IMG/VR virus record: IMGVR_UViG_3300021247_000160
Location: 1 to 32,753 of that record
Source: a virus
DNA: 32,753 nucleotides
Strand: one strand, 5' to 3'
The notes beneath the pieces were generated by a model. It had not been told where the DNA came from. It did no database searches and saw nothing but the letters and a program-made list of their open reading frames with translations. Shown piece by piece: positions 1-7,294 of the stretch. Positions within the stretch are counted from its first letter, which is position 1; the number at the start of each line of letters is the position of its first letter. The translations under genes and the position numbers were made by a program.

Positions 1-804
1 CCCAGTCACGGCTCCGGGTCTTGCCCCAGTAACAACAATATCCTCGGTTGTAGCGGGCGATGCCCCGCCAAGCGATGTAAGAGTTGTCCCCAACAAGTTA
101 CCAAGTGTCGAGCCAGCAAGGTTAGACCCAGTATTTAGTGCTGCGTTTACAACGATGTCGCCCACAGAGCCAGCGGTAGTTCCAGCGGTAGTTCCAGCGG
201 TAGTTCCAGCGGAAGTTCCAGCGGTAGTTCCAGCGGTAGTTCCCGCCGAAGACCCGCCTAGTCCAGACGCTTGGCCCCCAAGGTAAGCACCGCCCGCAGC
301 AACAGCCGCCCGCGTCAAGGTATCTTGAAGACTACGGCCCTGTGCTGCACTCGAAGCACCGGAGCCAAGAGCCGCACCCACAACAGGGCCGACACCGGGA
401 ATAAAGGACGCGGCGAATGGAAGGACATAATCAGCTAAAAAACCAAGACCGCTTTGCGACGGGGCTGCGCGGGCAACGTCGATATAGCGGGTTCCACCCA
501 CACTTCCATCTGGGTTTATTGTGCGTTCGCCGGTTTGTATGGTAAAGTTAGCATTCCCGCCCTGTTCGTTGGCGATGCTTTGGGCCATAGCGACCGCTCT
601 GTTCGCGCCTTCAACCCCAGAACCACTAAAGATAACATTACCCCGGTTGTCTACGAGGCGAATTTCTTGTTCGTCGTCCACATAAAACGTGTTACCAGTC
701 CCAAACGCAAGTGGCCTTTCGCCAGCGTATGGGCCTACAATAGCTGTCCCACGTGGTCCTTGCTGTGCTGCTCTTGCGCCGGGAGGCGCTTCACCCATTG
801 GCAT
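1..804 (-). CDS. Gly/Ala-rich virion-type protein downstream of portal, partial (C-terminus beyond window)
   Basis: The frame is open from an ATG at 804 to the window edge, at least 268 codons. The start overlaps the portal stop as TAATG, so it is probably translated by coupling to the portal gene. The N-terminus (MPMGEAPPGARAAQQG) is followed by a soluble region to about residue 115. A hydrophobic Gly/Ala-rich stretch follows (about 120-180, containing LPFAASFIPGVGPVVGAAL). Then come six Gly-Thr-(Thr/Ser)-Ala repeats (about residues 188-211) and two short TonB-box-like strings, DIVVNA and EDIVVTGAR. The position next to the portal and the membrane-active composition suggest a minor virion or ejection protein. 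A scaffold would normally be acidic and coiled-coil, which this is not. No family was recognised. Confidence 0.7.
   Translation of the reverse strand, partial: MPMGEAPPGARAAQQGPRGTAIVGPYAGERPLAFGTGNTFYVDDEQEIRLVDNRGNVIFSGSGVEGANRAVAMAQSIANEQGGNANFTIQTGERTINPDGSVGGTRYIDVARAAPSQSGLGFLADYVLPFAASFIPGVGPVVGAALGSGASSAAQGRSLQDTLTRAAVAAGGAYLGGQASGLGGSSAGTTAGTTAGTSAGTTAGTTAGTTAGSVGDIVVNAALNTGSNLAGSTLGNLLGTTLTSLGGASPATTEDIVVTGARPGAVTG
172..243. repeat. 12-bp in-frame tandem repeat, six units
   Basis: Six consecutive units of agcggtagttcc. The unit at 208-219 carries agcggaagttcc. On the minus strand each unit encodes Gly-Thr-Thr-Ala, or Gly-Thr-Ser-Ala for the variant. Twelve is a multiple of three, so copy-number change would lengthen or shorten the protein without a frameshift. 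Confidence 0.95.
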
Positions 805-3170
805 TACATCATTCCTTCTGGTGGCATTTCAGGTTGCATCGGCATTTCGGGTTGCATCTGCGCTTGCTGGACGGCCTGCGCCATCTGTGCGTTCTGCGCG
901 GCCTGTTGGGCCTGCAAAGCCGCACGTTCCATTTCGCCTTGCTGGCGTAGGAGTTCACGGTCGCGCTGCATCAACGCTTCGATGTTGGCCGTGTTGACTT
1001 GCGCGCCGTACTTGGCTTCGATCTCGGCTGCCTTAATCATCATATCGGCGTCGAGTTTGTCGCGCTCACGGTCGTCTTTGCGCAGCATCTCTTCGCGCTG
1101 CAACTCAAGTTCGGCTGCCTTCTTCTGGATGTCAGCGCGGATCGCTTCCATCTGAACCTGCGACAGCATCTCTTCCGGTGTCGGCTGCGGTGGCGCAGGC
1201 GGTGGCGGAGGCGGCATCATGGCCGGGTCTTTAAAGAATACAGTCGGGTCTTTATAACCAGCCAGCGCCATCATCTGAGACAGCGTATTGTAGTAACCCT
1301 GCATGTCAGCCAATGGAGCGCCCATCTGCATGAGCATCTCTTGCTTGGCGGCGACTTGGCCTAAGAACGCCATCTTCTCTTCGTTGCTGCCAGTGCCGAG
1401 GGCGACATTCACTACAACGTCCATGCTCGTGTCCCACACACGCGGGTCAATCGGAACGAATGTGTTGCGCAAACGCACCATGCGTGGTGCGTCTTGGTTC
1501 TTGGCGATAAGCTGCATCGACTTGCGGAACAGGTTCTTCATGCCAGTCTCGGCGAAGATACGGCAGATCAGTTCAATATGCTGCGCCGCAGCAGTAATCG
1601 TGGCTGCGACAGCGGCGCGGGTCGAAGACTGAAGCGCGTTAGCATCGAGGCCAGACGCGGCCTTGGAAATGCCTGTGCGGTTCTCGCGCAGTTCGTCCAT
1701 ATACTGCAACATCGGGAAGGCTTGCTGCCCGACGAACGGCATGGTGAACGGCTGCACCATACCCGGTGCGCGCATACGGATAATACCACCGACTTCGGTG
1801 TTCATTACGTCTTCGAGATTGACTTGGCCTTCGACAACACCCGTGCGTGGGTGGATCGACTGGGCCAAACTGTCCAACGTATTACGCAGGATGTTCGACT
1901 TGATAAGCTGAATGTCCATCGTCACGTCGGCAATCGACATGCCGAAGAATGTGTGCGGCTCTGGATCAGGGCAGAAGTCTACAAACGGAATAAAGTCGCA
2001 AGGTTCCCAATGCAGAACCTTGTTGGCTGTGCCCGCAACGCATACGCGGCAAAGTTCCGCAATCCCGTCGCCGTCCATGTCAACATACACATAGCCCTCA
2101 ATGTAGAGAACTTTGCGCGATGTCGTATCTGTGCGGCCAGTGATTTGAACGAACGCTTGTGGGTTACGATCAAAGGCTTCTTGGTTGCCTTCGAAATCGT
2201 CGAGCGTTTCAAAGCCAAGGTCTTGAACCTCATCGAAATCGTAGCCCATCTTTACAAGATCGGATACGGTGACGTAACGACGGTGGGCTACAAACTCGGC
2301 AGTCTCAATAGAGCGCGCACGGCGGTCAATCAGAAACTCTTCGGGCGGTACGGACTGAACGCGCAAGCGGCCCTTCTCAACTGTACGGACTACTGTACAG
2401 TCGTAGGTCGCAGGCTGGGTTTGACCCATCATACCCATCGGCGTTTCGACCATCGTCTCGCCGTAAGTAATCTCTACGTCCTTAACTTCGATATTAACAT
2501 CGGCCTGAAGGACGGAGAATGTAGCTTCGTCCAGACCCGTAAAGTAATGGGTCGTGACATCTTTTTCGGTATTCCACCAGACTTTCATGATCCCGTTCTT
2601 GCGGATCAGCGCGTCCTTAAATGTGGAATAACACTCGTTGAATAGGTTGTTGTCGCGTGTCAGGCAGTAGTTGACGTAATCCGTCGCTTGCTGCGCGGTC
2701 GCAACATCTTCTGGGCCGTTCGGCGCAAACTCGACAACGTTGTTCGCCGCGAAAAATATCTTCATAATCGACGGCATCATGGCCTGCACGGTATCGCGCA
2801 CGTCCATAGATATCGCCTGCGACCGGCCTTCCTCTTCGTTGCCGAAGGGTTCGCCCTTATAGTACTGGCCTGCAAGCGCACGCTGCGGCGAGATATCATC
2901 GTCGATATAGTTTTGCGCGTCGTCGATTTCGGCGATGATGATGTTCTGAAGTTCTTCTTCGGATACAGGCTCTTCTACCTGCTCGTCTTCCATCTCTGGC
3001 TCTTCAATGGAAATCTCTGTCCCATCGGGGAGTTCAACCTCAGTTTCTTTGGACATATCTTCGCTGTCGTCGTTTTCCGAGTTGGCGTTGGGAACCCCAG
3101 TATCCTGATACATACGGTTGTTCTTAGCCATGTCGGCCTTACTCGGCTTACGGTTATTACGATATGCCAT
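804..3170 (-). CDS. Portal protein (head-to-tail connector)
   Basis: A 788-residue protein that would form the dodecameric ring at the DNA-packaging vertex, contacting TerL during packaging and the neck adaptor afterwards. The N-terminus is basic, then acidic (about residues 30-85). The core starts near residue 90 with the pattern typical of large podovirus portals (YYKGEPFGNEEEGRSQ, then DTVQAMMPSIMKIFF). The C-terminus has a proline run near 655 and a Gln/Glu-rich predicted coiled coil to about 765, consistent with a barrel or crown. It starts at 3170, overlapping the previous stop as TAATG, and ends in TAATG with the next gene. The length is in the range of P22/SU10-type portals rather than lambda types. 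The family call is from remembered sequence patterns. Confidence 0.88.
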   Translation of the reverse strand: MAYRNNRKPSKADMAKNNRMYQDTGVPNANSENDDSEDMSKETEVELPDGTEISIEEPEMEDEQVEEPVSEEELQNIIIAEIDDAQNYIDDDISPQRALAGQYYKGEPFGNEEEGRSQAISMDVRDTVQAMMPSIMKIFFAANNVVEFAPNGPEDVATAQQATDYVNYCLTRDNNLFNECYSTFKDALIRKNGIMKVWWNTEKDVTTHYFTGLDEATFSVLQADVNIEVKDVEITYGETMVETPMGMMGQTQPATYDCTVVRTVEKGRLRVQSVPPEEFLIDRRARSIETAEFVAHRRYVTVSDLVKMGYDFDEVQDLGFETLDDFEGNQEAFDRNPQAFVQITGRTDTTSRKVLYIEGYVYVDMDGDGIAELCRVCVAGTANKVLHWEPCDFIPFVDFCPDPEPHTFFGMSIADVTMDIQLIKSNILRNTLDSLAQSIHPRTGVVEGQVNLEDVMNTEVGGIIRMRAPGMVQPFTMPFVGQQAFPMLQYMDELRENRTGISKAASGLDANALQSSTRAAVAATITAAAQHIELICRIFAETGMKNLFRKSMQLIAKNQDAPRMVRLRNTFVPIDPRVWDTSMDVVVNVALGTGSNEEKMAFLGQVAAKQEMLMQMGAPLADMQGYYNTLSQMMALAGYKDPTVFFKDPAMMPPPPPPAPPQPTPEEMLSQVQMEAIRADIQKKAAELELQREEMLRKDDRERDKLDADMMIKAAEIEAKYGAQVNTANIEALMQRDRELLRQQGEMERAALQAQQAAQNAQMAQAVQQAQMQPEMPMQPEMPPEGMM

Positions 3171-3613
3171 TAATCTTCACCTCGTTCAGGATAATCCATC
3201 CCGTGCATCGCCAATGCACCACGTTTACGGCTGCTCATTTCAGCGGTTATAGGACCGCCAGCAAGCCAAGCATCACATGTACGGTCGCCAGCACACTTAA
3301 AATCAAACAACTCACAATATCCAAGGTTCGCTGCATCTTGAACTTCTTCTTCATAAGATGCGTCCTCCTCACCCTTTTCGATACCATACTTAATGCACTC
3401 TAGCATACGGGGTGTCTGAATAAACGCAGAGCAATTCTTGCAACGCATTGTCTTAGCTTCGGGAACATCCGTTGCCCACATGTCGGCCTTGGCCGTCCAA
3501 AACTCAGCGTTAGGCTCACCGGGATTAGCGGGGCCATATCCGACATTCTTGAAGGCCCAATTACGAGCCTTCAAGTTTGCCTTAACGTCTTGGGTTTCGA
3601 TAGGGCAATCCAT
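3170..3613 (-). CDS. Cysteine-rich protein of unknown function upstream of portal
   Basis: 147 residues with seven cysteines at about 3, 58, 61, 73, 100, 107 and 113. They include a CxxC pair (RCKNCSAF) and a C-terminal block (GYCELFDFKCAGDRTCDAW) followed by GGPI. The spacing suggests bound metal, either zinc or an Fe-S cluster. I recall similar small Cys-rich proteins beside structural genes in aquatic phages but cannot name a family. Both ends overlap neighbours as TAATG (3613 and 3170), which fixes it inside the packaging/portal unit and makes it very likely a real gene. A role in portal assembly or host redox is only speculation. Confidence 0.75.
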   Translation of the reverse strand: MDCPIETQDVKANLKARNWAFKNVGYGPANPGEPNAEFWTAKADMWATDVPEAKTMRCKNCSAFIQTPRMLECIKYGIEKGEEDASYEEEVQDAANLGYCELFDFKCAGDRTCDAWLAGGPITAEMSSRKRGALAMHGMDYPERGED

Positions 3614-3798
3614 TATTTCTTTTTCATCTTCTTGCTCATCCCCGCTTCAGACAGAGCAATCGCTATAGCCTGTTTGCGCGATTTAGCCAAGGGAGCCTTT
3701 GCAGGGCCTTTAGGATTTACGCCAGCGTGCAACGTGCCGCGCTTAAATTCGCCCATGACCTTAGCTACTTTCATGTCGGCCTTAGTTGGTTTCTTCAT
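3613..3798 (-). CDS. Small basic protein, DUF6496-like
   Basis: 61 residues, strongly basic (MKKPTKADMKVAKVMGEFKR at the start, KKMKKK at the end). A central SRKQAIAIALSEAG string is the hallmark of the DUF6496 family, seen in phages and some bacterial genomes. Function is unknown, and the charge suggests nucleic-acid contact. The start overlaps the upstream gene as ATGA and the stop overlaps the next start as TAATG, so it is embedded in the coupled run leading to the portal. Confidence 0.75.
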   Translation of the reverse strand: MKKPTKADMKVAKVMGEFKRGTLHAGVNPKGPAKAPLAKSRKQAIAIALSEAGMSKKMKKK

Positions 3799-3947
3799 TT
3801 CTTTTTACCCTTCGCAGTTTTCGCAGCAGCCTTAAACGCTGCCGCAGTAGGCGCACCCTTTGTTCCGGGCTTGCGCATCTTTTCGCCAGAACCAGCTTTG
3901 ATCCGCTCCTTCTTGGCCGCAATGTTGGCATAGAGACCCATCTTCAT
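3795..3947 (-). CDS. Small Lys/Ala-rich protein
   Basis: 50 residues (MKMGLYANIAAKKERIKAG..., ending AKTAKGKKK). The ATG at 3947 was chosen over a second in-frame ATG at 3941. It overlaps the previous stop as ATGA and has a ggggaag ribosome binding site about six bases upstream. The stop overlaps the next start as ATGA. The Lys/Ala composition resembles small histone-like or DNA-binding peptides, but no family was recognised. Position and coupling on both sides are the main support. Confidence 0.65.
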   Translation of the reverse strand: MKMGLYANIAAKKERIKAGSGEKMRKPGTKGAPTAAAFKAAAKTAKGKKK

Positions 3948-4234
3948 TTGGACTTCCCCTTGTTTCGGGTTGAAATGGCTTTGGCTTTGGACTTCGCGTC
4001 TGCTTTAGATGACGCACCCCACGCTTGCAGAGATAAGAGAAGGCGGGTTGGTTCGCCTTTCGCATTACGCTCCGGCCCCGGCATGTTCCCCATACGCGCT
4101 AAGAATGATGCCCTCCGTGGATTATCCCCTGATTTAACCGGCGCTTTCAGGTTGGCCCCTTCGGTTTTCTTGAAGTGGCTACGGCCCGCTTCATTGAGAC
4201 CGCCCTTTGGATTTTGAAAACGCTTCGCAACCAT
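3944..4234 (-). CDS. DUF6321-like phage protein
   Basis: 96 residues from ATG 4234 (MVAKRFQNPKGGLNEAG...). The frame extends upstream, but the ATG at 4276 lies inside the endonuclease VII gene and lacks a ribosome binding site. ATG 4234 follows an aaataggt site 11 bases after that gene's stop. Motifs NPKGGLNEAGR, GDNPRRASFLAR and KGEPTRLLLSLQAWG match my memory of DUF6321, a small basic phage family of unknown function often near terminase and portal genes. The end overlaps the next start as ATGA. Confidence 0.72.
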   Translation of the reverse strand: MVAKRFQNPKGGLNEAGRSHFKKTEGANLKAPVKSGDNPRRASFLARMGNMPGPERNAKGEPTRLLLSLQAWGASSKADAKSKAKAISTRNKGKSK

Positions 4235-4244
4235 ACAAACAAAC

Positions 4245-4667
4245 CTATTTCTTTGGCGTATACGCGCCGCGCTCACTCAAGTAAACAATGGCCTTGTAAA
4301 GAATGTCTGTACTTTCTCTTGCGTGGCCAAGCATCTTATTGCACATTGAACAAAGTATGCCGCGTACATCACCCGTATCATGGTTATGGTCAACGACAGC
4401 TGATCGACTACCCTTATACTCTAATGTCTCGGATATTTCTACCTGACAAATAGCGCAGGCGAAATTCTGATTGGCGATGATAGAATGATATTCATCAAGG
4501 CTTATGCCGTATCGCTGTTTGAGATTACTGGCGCGGTGGTAGTTTGGGCGGGCGGCTCTCTGACGGCGCTGCGCTGCGCGTAGGCAAACCTTGCAGGCGG
4601 GGCGGTAGGGGTAGAAGCCGTCAATCGGCTTTTCTTCGCCACATTTCGAACAAGTCTTTGTTTCCAC
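4245..4667 (-). CDS. Endonuclease VII-like HNH nuclease (Holliday-junction resolvase family)
   Basis: 140 residues. The start is GTG at 4667 with an agggag ribosome binding site eight bases upstream; no ATG is suitably placed. Residues 71-110 carry the recombination endonuclease VII signature: CxxC at 71/74, VVDHNHDTG at 91-99, then RGILCSMCN at 102-110. The second Cys pair is 106/109, and Asp93, His94, His96 and Asn110 are the likely catalytic or structural positions. An extra N-terminal Cys set (6, 9, 25, 28) looks like a second zinc ribbon. Family members cleave branched DNA. Next to TerL it probably trims branched concatemers before packaging, as T4 gp49 does. A homing HNH enzyme is a less likely alternative, given the DHNHDTG signature. 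Confidence 0.85.
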   Translation of the reverse strand: METKTCSKCGEEKPIDGFYPYRPACKVCLRAAQRRQRAARPNYHRASNLKQRYGISLDEYHSIIANQNFACAICQVEISETLEYKGSRSAVVDHNHDTGDVRGILCSMCNKMLGHARESTDILYKAIVYLSERGAYTPKK

Positions 4668-4713
4668 AGATATGCTCCCTTTGGCGTCTATAACCTAAAG
4701 TTCGCAGAAAAGC

Positions 4714-4765
4714 AAAAAATGGGGTGGCGGCGTTTCGCTATTACCGGCCCAGCCGCGCACACCCC
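4714..4765 (-). terminator. Intrinsic terminator in front of endoVII
   Basis: On the minus strand, GGGGTG (4765-4760) and GCGGC (4756-4752), separated by a 3-nt bulge, pair with GCCGC (4731-4727) and CACCCC (4726-4721). This gives an 11-bp stem with a 20-nt loop. One A and then six T residues (4719-4714) follow. It lies between a strong promoter and the endoVII start, so it either ends a small RNA or attenuates the operon. Confidence 0.65.
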
Positions 4766-4808
4766 TAGTTCCCGCCGGCAGGGAGAGGGAGAGGAAAACC
4801 TGCCGGGC
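4714..4808 (-). ncRNA. Candidate small RNA or attenuated leader between terL and endoVII
   Basis: Predicted from sequence only. A near-consensus promoter (4842-4815) would start transcription near 4808. The first hairpin is at 4806-4775, with an 8-bp stem CCGGCAGG/CCTGCCGG. Its 16-nt loop UUUUCCUCUCCCUCUC is all pyrimidine and complementary to purine-rich ribosome binding sites. A second hairpin at 4765-4721 followed by six T residues looks like an intrinsic terminator. The product would be about 95 nt. Either it is a stand-alone RNA, or it is a leader in which most transcripts stop before endoVII and the portal operon. The two-hairpin plan with a CCUC-rich loop resembles anti-Shine-Dalgarno small RNAs of alphaproteobacteria. 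That resemblance is inference. Confidence 0.5.
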
Positions 4809-4814
4809 AAACCA

Positions 4815-4842
4815 AATATATCACATCGTTTGTCTATGTCAA
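4815..4842 (-). promoter_or_regulatory. Sigma70-type promoter overlapping the terL stop
   Basis: On the minus strand the -35 is TTGACA (4842-4837, six of six), the spacer is 16 bp, and the -10 is TATATT (4820-4815). The -35 box overlaps the TGA stop of terL (4841-4839). It is the best sigma70 match I found in the window. It points toward endoVII and the portal operon. Confidence 0.65.
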
Positions 4843-6248
4843 ACAATGCCCTTTATATTCCGGCGTAATGCCCCACTCTTGTTGGCCATTGAGTATCCGT
4901 GCATGATCGTCGATATGTCGGTGGCGAGGCATAAGCACAACGCATCCGCCTTATCCGGCGACGGAAGCCCACGCTTCTTCATGCTCTCCTTACTTTCCAC
5001 CTGCATCTTACCCGACGACGTAAAGGTGTAACGCGGTGACGCCAACTCGGCGAACAACTGCTCGTCCTTCGGTATCTTAACGTCGCGGTTCGCCAGCCAC
5101 CCCTTGCACTTAAACCACAATTCGGCGCGTAGGTTGGCGTAAGTCCCTTTCATCGCAGGACTTTCTGCCACGTTGATCCCGCGTGCTGGCAGACCCAGTT
5201 CGCGCAGACGGTCAAGCACACCCGCCCCCAACCCGATACTATCTACCAATATCTCAACGGGTTGCTCGGAAGGTACAAGTGCCTCGAACTCGGCCACGAC
5301 TGCGCCGGTTAGCTGCATCAAGTCCAGACCTTTCCAAGTCTGTATCTCTTCAACAACTGGGCCACGCCGCTTAGCGAGGGCGGAGGCATCCGAACCCATA
5401 CGCGCCACGTCTAGGCCCCACACACTCTTCGTCTGCTTGGCAATCTTGATCTCGCGGTTCATGGCGCTGTCGATCAACTCGACAGGAATGACGGTATCTT
5501 CTTCACGTGGCGGGAAGTTACCAAGAACACGCACATGGTACGCCGGGCTGTCTTCCCCGTACCGTAGCTGCATCTCTCGCACGAACGCATCGGATACGCG
5601 GGGACTATCAAGACAGCTAACGTGAAAGGTTTTCCATTCGCCCTTCAAGCGGTTGTGCGTATCGTAGAATAATCCGCTGTTTCGCGTAGGGTTCCCCAGC
5701 AGCAAGGTCGTCGCATTGTGGCCGGACATAGAACCGGACGCAGCTTCGTACACACTCTCCGGGATACCGGACGCTTCGTCGGCGACGAGCAGCACGTTGT
5801 CGGCGTGGATACCCTGCAACGCTTCCGGCGTTTCTGCCCGGCTCGTTCGAGCGGAGATAAAGGCTTCACTAGCTGCGGCCTTTAACTCGATACGGTCGGC
5901 CTTGACTTCGATCAGCGTCTTGAGAACGTCGGGCAGTTCGTTCACCCATCGCTTCAGTTCCGCGAACATCGCATCGAACAACTGTGCGGATGTCGGCGCA
6001 GTGACAACCACCTTCACCGGATACCGTGTCAAAAAGTAATGCAGCATGGCCCAGCTTGCGGCTGTAGACTTACCGACACCGTGGCCGGAGCGCACGCTGA
6101 TCCTGCGGTTCCCGGAACTAATCGCTTTCAGAAACTCGATTTGCCAAGGGTCTGGTTTGGTTCTTAGAATATCGCGCACGAACCCGACGGGATCATCGCG
6201 GTACTTCTTCAAAAACTCCAGAAAGAAGTTTGGTTCAGACTTCGGCAT
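4839..6248 (-). CDS. terL: Terminase large subunit (packaging ATPase and nuclease)
   Basis: 469 residues. The N-terminal ATPase has a Walker A SGHGVGKS at 54-61, a Walker B LLVADE with Asp157/Glu158, and a coupling motif LLGNPT near 183-188. The C-terminal RNase H-like nuclease has GLDVARMGSD (Asp280), VDSIGLGAG (Asp336) and PDKADAL (Asp432/Asp435). It cuts concatemeric DNA and pumps it through the portal. The ATG at 6248 lies 14 bases inside the end of the upstream recombinase gene, next to a GGGGAG-like site. Length and motif order are normal, and nothing looks broken. Confidence 0.96.
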   Translation of the reverse strand: MPKSEPNFFLEFLKKYRDDPVGFVRDILRTKPDPWQIEFLKAISSGNRRISVRSGHGVGKSTAASWAMLHYFLTRYPVKVVVTAPTSAQLFDAMFAELKRWVNELPDVLKTLIEVKADRIELKAAASEAFISARTSRAETPEALQGIHADNVLLVADEASGIPESVYEAASGSMSGHNATTLLLGNPTRNSGLFYDTHNRLKGEWKTFHVSCLDSPRVSDAFVREMQLRYGEDSPAYHVRVLGNFPPREEDTVIPVELIDSAMNREIKIAKQTKSVWGLDVARMGSDASALAKRRGPVVEEIQTWKGLDLMQLTGAVVAEFEALVPSEQPVEILVDSIGLGAGVLDRLRELGLPARGINVAESPAMKGTYANLRAELWFKCKGWLANRDVKIPKDEQLFAELASPRYTFTSSGKMQVESKESMKKRGLPSPDKADALCLCLATDISTIMHGYSMANKSGALRRNIKGIV

Positions 6249-6915
6249 TCTTATCTCCCCTGATTACACGTGCGATTGTTTGGTGACTAACCGATATACC
6301 ATGACGCTTTGCTACGATAATAGCAATATCGCGGTAGCTATGACCTTTAACGCGTGCGGCTTTCATTGTAATCAACGCGTCCTGCGCGTTTGGTTCTGGA
6401 AGCAGCTTGGCCTTGCGGCCTGTGCCTGACTTCTTAAAGCCGAACGGCACTTTGCCGCCGACGTATCCGCCCTGTGACTTCTTCGCTCTCTTACCGGCGG
6501 TGACACGTTCTCTGATACGGCGGCGCTCCTCGCCGGAGAAGACGGCCATGATCTCTAGCATGAAGCGTCCGTTCGGGTTGGCCTTGTCCATGACATTGCC
6601 GTAGCCGTTGATGATGAGATTAATGTTCGCCGTGTCCCAGTCGGCAATCACGTTTAGTGCGTCTCTCGCATCGCGAAACATACGGTCTAGCTTCGATACG
6701 ATAACAGTATCGCCGGGCCGGAGGAACGCCAGCTTGCAGCCTTCTTCTCGGCGTAGCAGTGGGACGCCGCCGGAGACGCCCCGTTCTTCGTAGATGTGCG
6801 TCAACTCTAAATTATGCGTAAGCGCAATGCCTTGGATTTGGCGCGCTTGATCGTCGAGCGATGTGTTCTCAATCTGGTCTTCAGTCGAGACGCGAGTGTA
6901 TCCATAAACTGCCAA
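6235..6915 (-). CDS. Serine recombinase (resolvase/invertase family)
   Basis: 226 residues starting at TTG (6915), with a gggag ribosome binding site seven bases upstream. The translated start VYGYTRVST is canonical and includes nucleophile Ser10. Residues 1-135 form the resolvase catalytic domain, with RPGDTVIVSKLDRMFRD and the ERRRIRERVTAGKRAKK helix E region. After a GGKVPFGF linker, residues about 185-222 form a helix-turn-helix (GHSYRDIAIIVAKRHGISVSHQTIARVIRG). It is the size of small resolvases, not large integrases, so it is more likely to act on multimers or an invertible site than to integrate the genome. It overlaps terL by 14 bp and should be co-transcribed. No inversion gene or clear res site was found nearby. 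Confidence 0.93.
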   Translation of the reverse strand: MAVYGYTRVSTEDQIENTSLDDQARQIQGIALTHNLELTHIYEERGVSGGVPLLRREEGCKLAFLRPGDTVIVSKLDRMFRDARDALNVIADWDTANINLIINGYGNVMDKANPNGRFMLEIMAVFSGEERRRIRERVTAGKRAKKSQGGYVGGKVPFGFKKSGTGRKAKLLPEPNAQDALITMKAARVKGHSYRDIAIIVAKRHGISVSHQTIARVIRGDKNAEV

Positions 6916-6946
6916 CGTATTTCTCCCGTTTTTCGTGGTCCATCGC

Positions 6947-6975
6947 TGTTACAACTTATTGTTACAGTTTGACAA
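6947..6975 (-). promoter_or_regulatory. Possible promoter with direct repeats for the recombinase-terL unit
   Basis: On the minus strand a TTGTCA (6975-6970) sits 16 bp from TGTAAC (6953-6948), a modest sigma70 match placed about 25-30 bases before the TTG start. The plus strand carries TGTTACA at 6947-6953 and again at 6960-6966 with a 13-bp period, overlapping this promoter. An inverted copy TGTAACA is at 7169-7175. The repeats could be regulator sites. Confidence 0.35.
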
Positions 6976-7137
6976 GCAAAAAGTTAGAAATTTTTTTGGC
7001 TGGGGTAGCATAAAACACAGGGGGTACGGGGGGTGGGGCCACATCTCCATGTCTGTCAGGTTATACACACACGCCCCCCGTGCGCGGCGGGGGCCGGGGG
7101 GGGGTCGGATCGAAAGGCCATTTCGACCTCCCCGCCC

Positions 7138-7163
7138 AAAAACCCACGCATTTCTGCGGGTTT
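7138..7163 (-). terminator. Terminator-like hairpin
   Basis: On the minus strand AAACCCGCA (7163-7155), a GAAA tetraloop (7154-7151) and TGC-GT-GGGTTT form a stem with a 2-nt bulge, followed by T residues opposite 7138-7142. It would stop leftward transcripts, though no leftward gene is visible to its right. It may block antisense transcription into the recombinase unit or end an unrecognised RNA. Confidence 0.4.
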
Positions 7164-7252
7164 CAGGGTGTAACAGTGTATTAGTGCTGGACCAAATGGG
7201 GTCGGAGGCGCACGAAAACGGAGGCGCGGCGCTGCCTCTTTCCCTTGTTAAA

Positions 7253-7268
7253 CCGGCACATCGTGCCT
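7253..7268. promoter_or_regulatory. Operator-like palindrome, copy 1
   Basis: The site ccGGCACATCGTGCCt has 5-bp arms GGCAC/GTGCC. A second copy with the same flanks lies 101 bp downstream, before the first early gene. Symmetry, repetition and position suggest a repressor or activator site. The 59-residue XRE protein of this operon is the obvious candidate ligand. Confidence 0.5.
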
Positions 7269-7294
7269 GCCGCATTATGTTGCAAAGGCAAAGC

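Noticed and set aside
1494-2645. 383-codon plus-strand frame opposite the portal gene
   Set aside because: It is fully antisense to a well-supported portal gene, has no recognisable domain or ribosome binding site, and its composition mirrors the portal codons.
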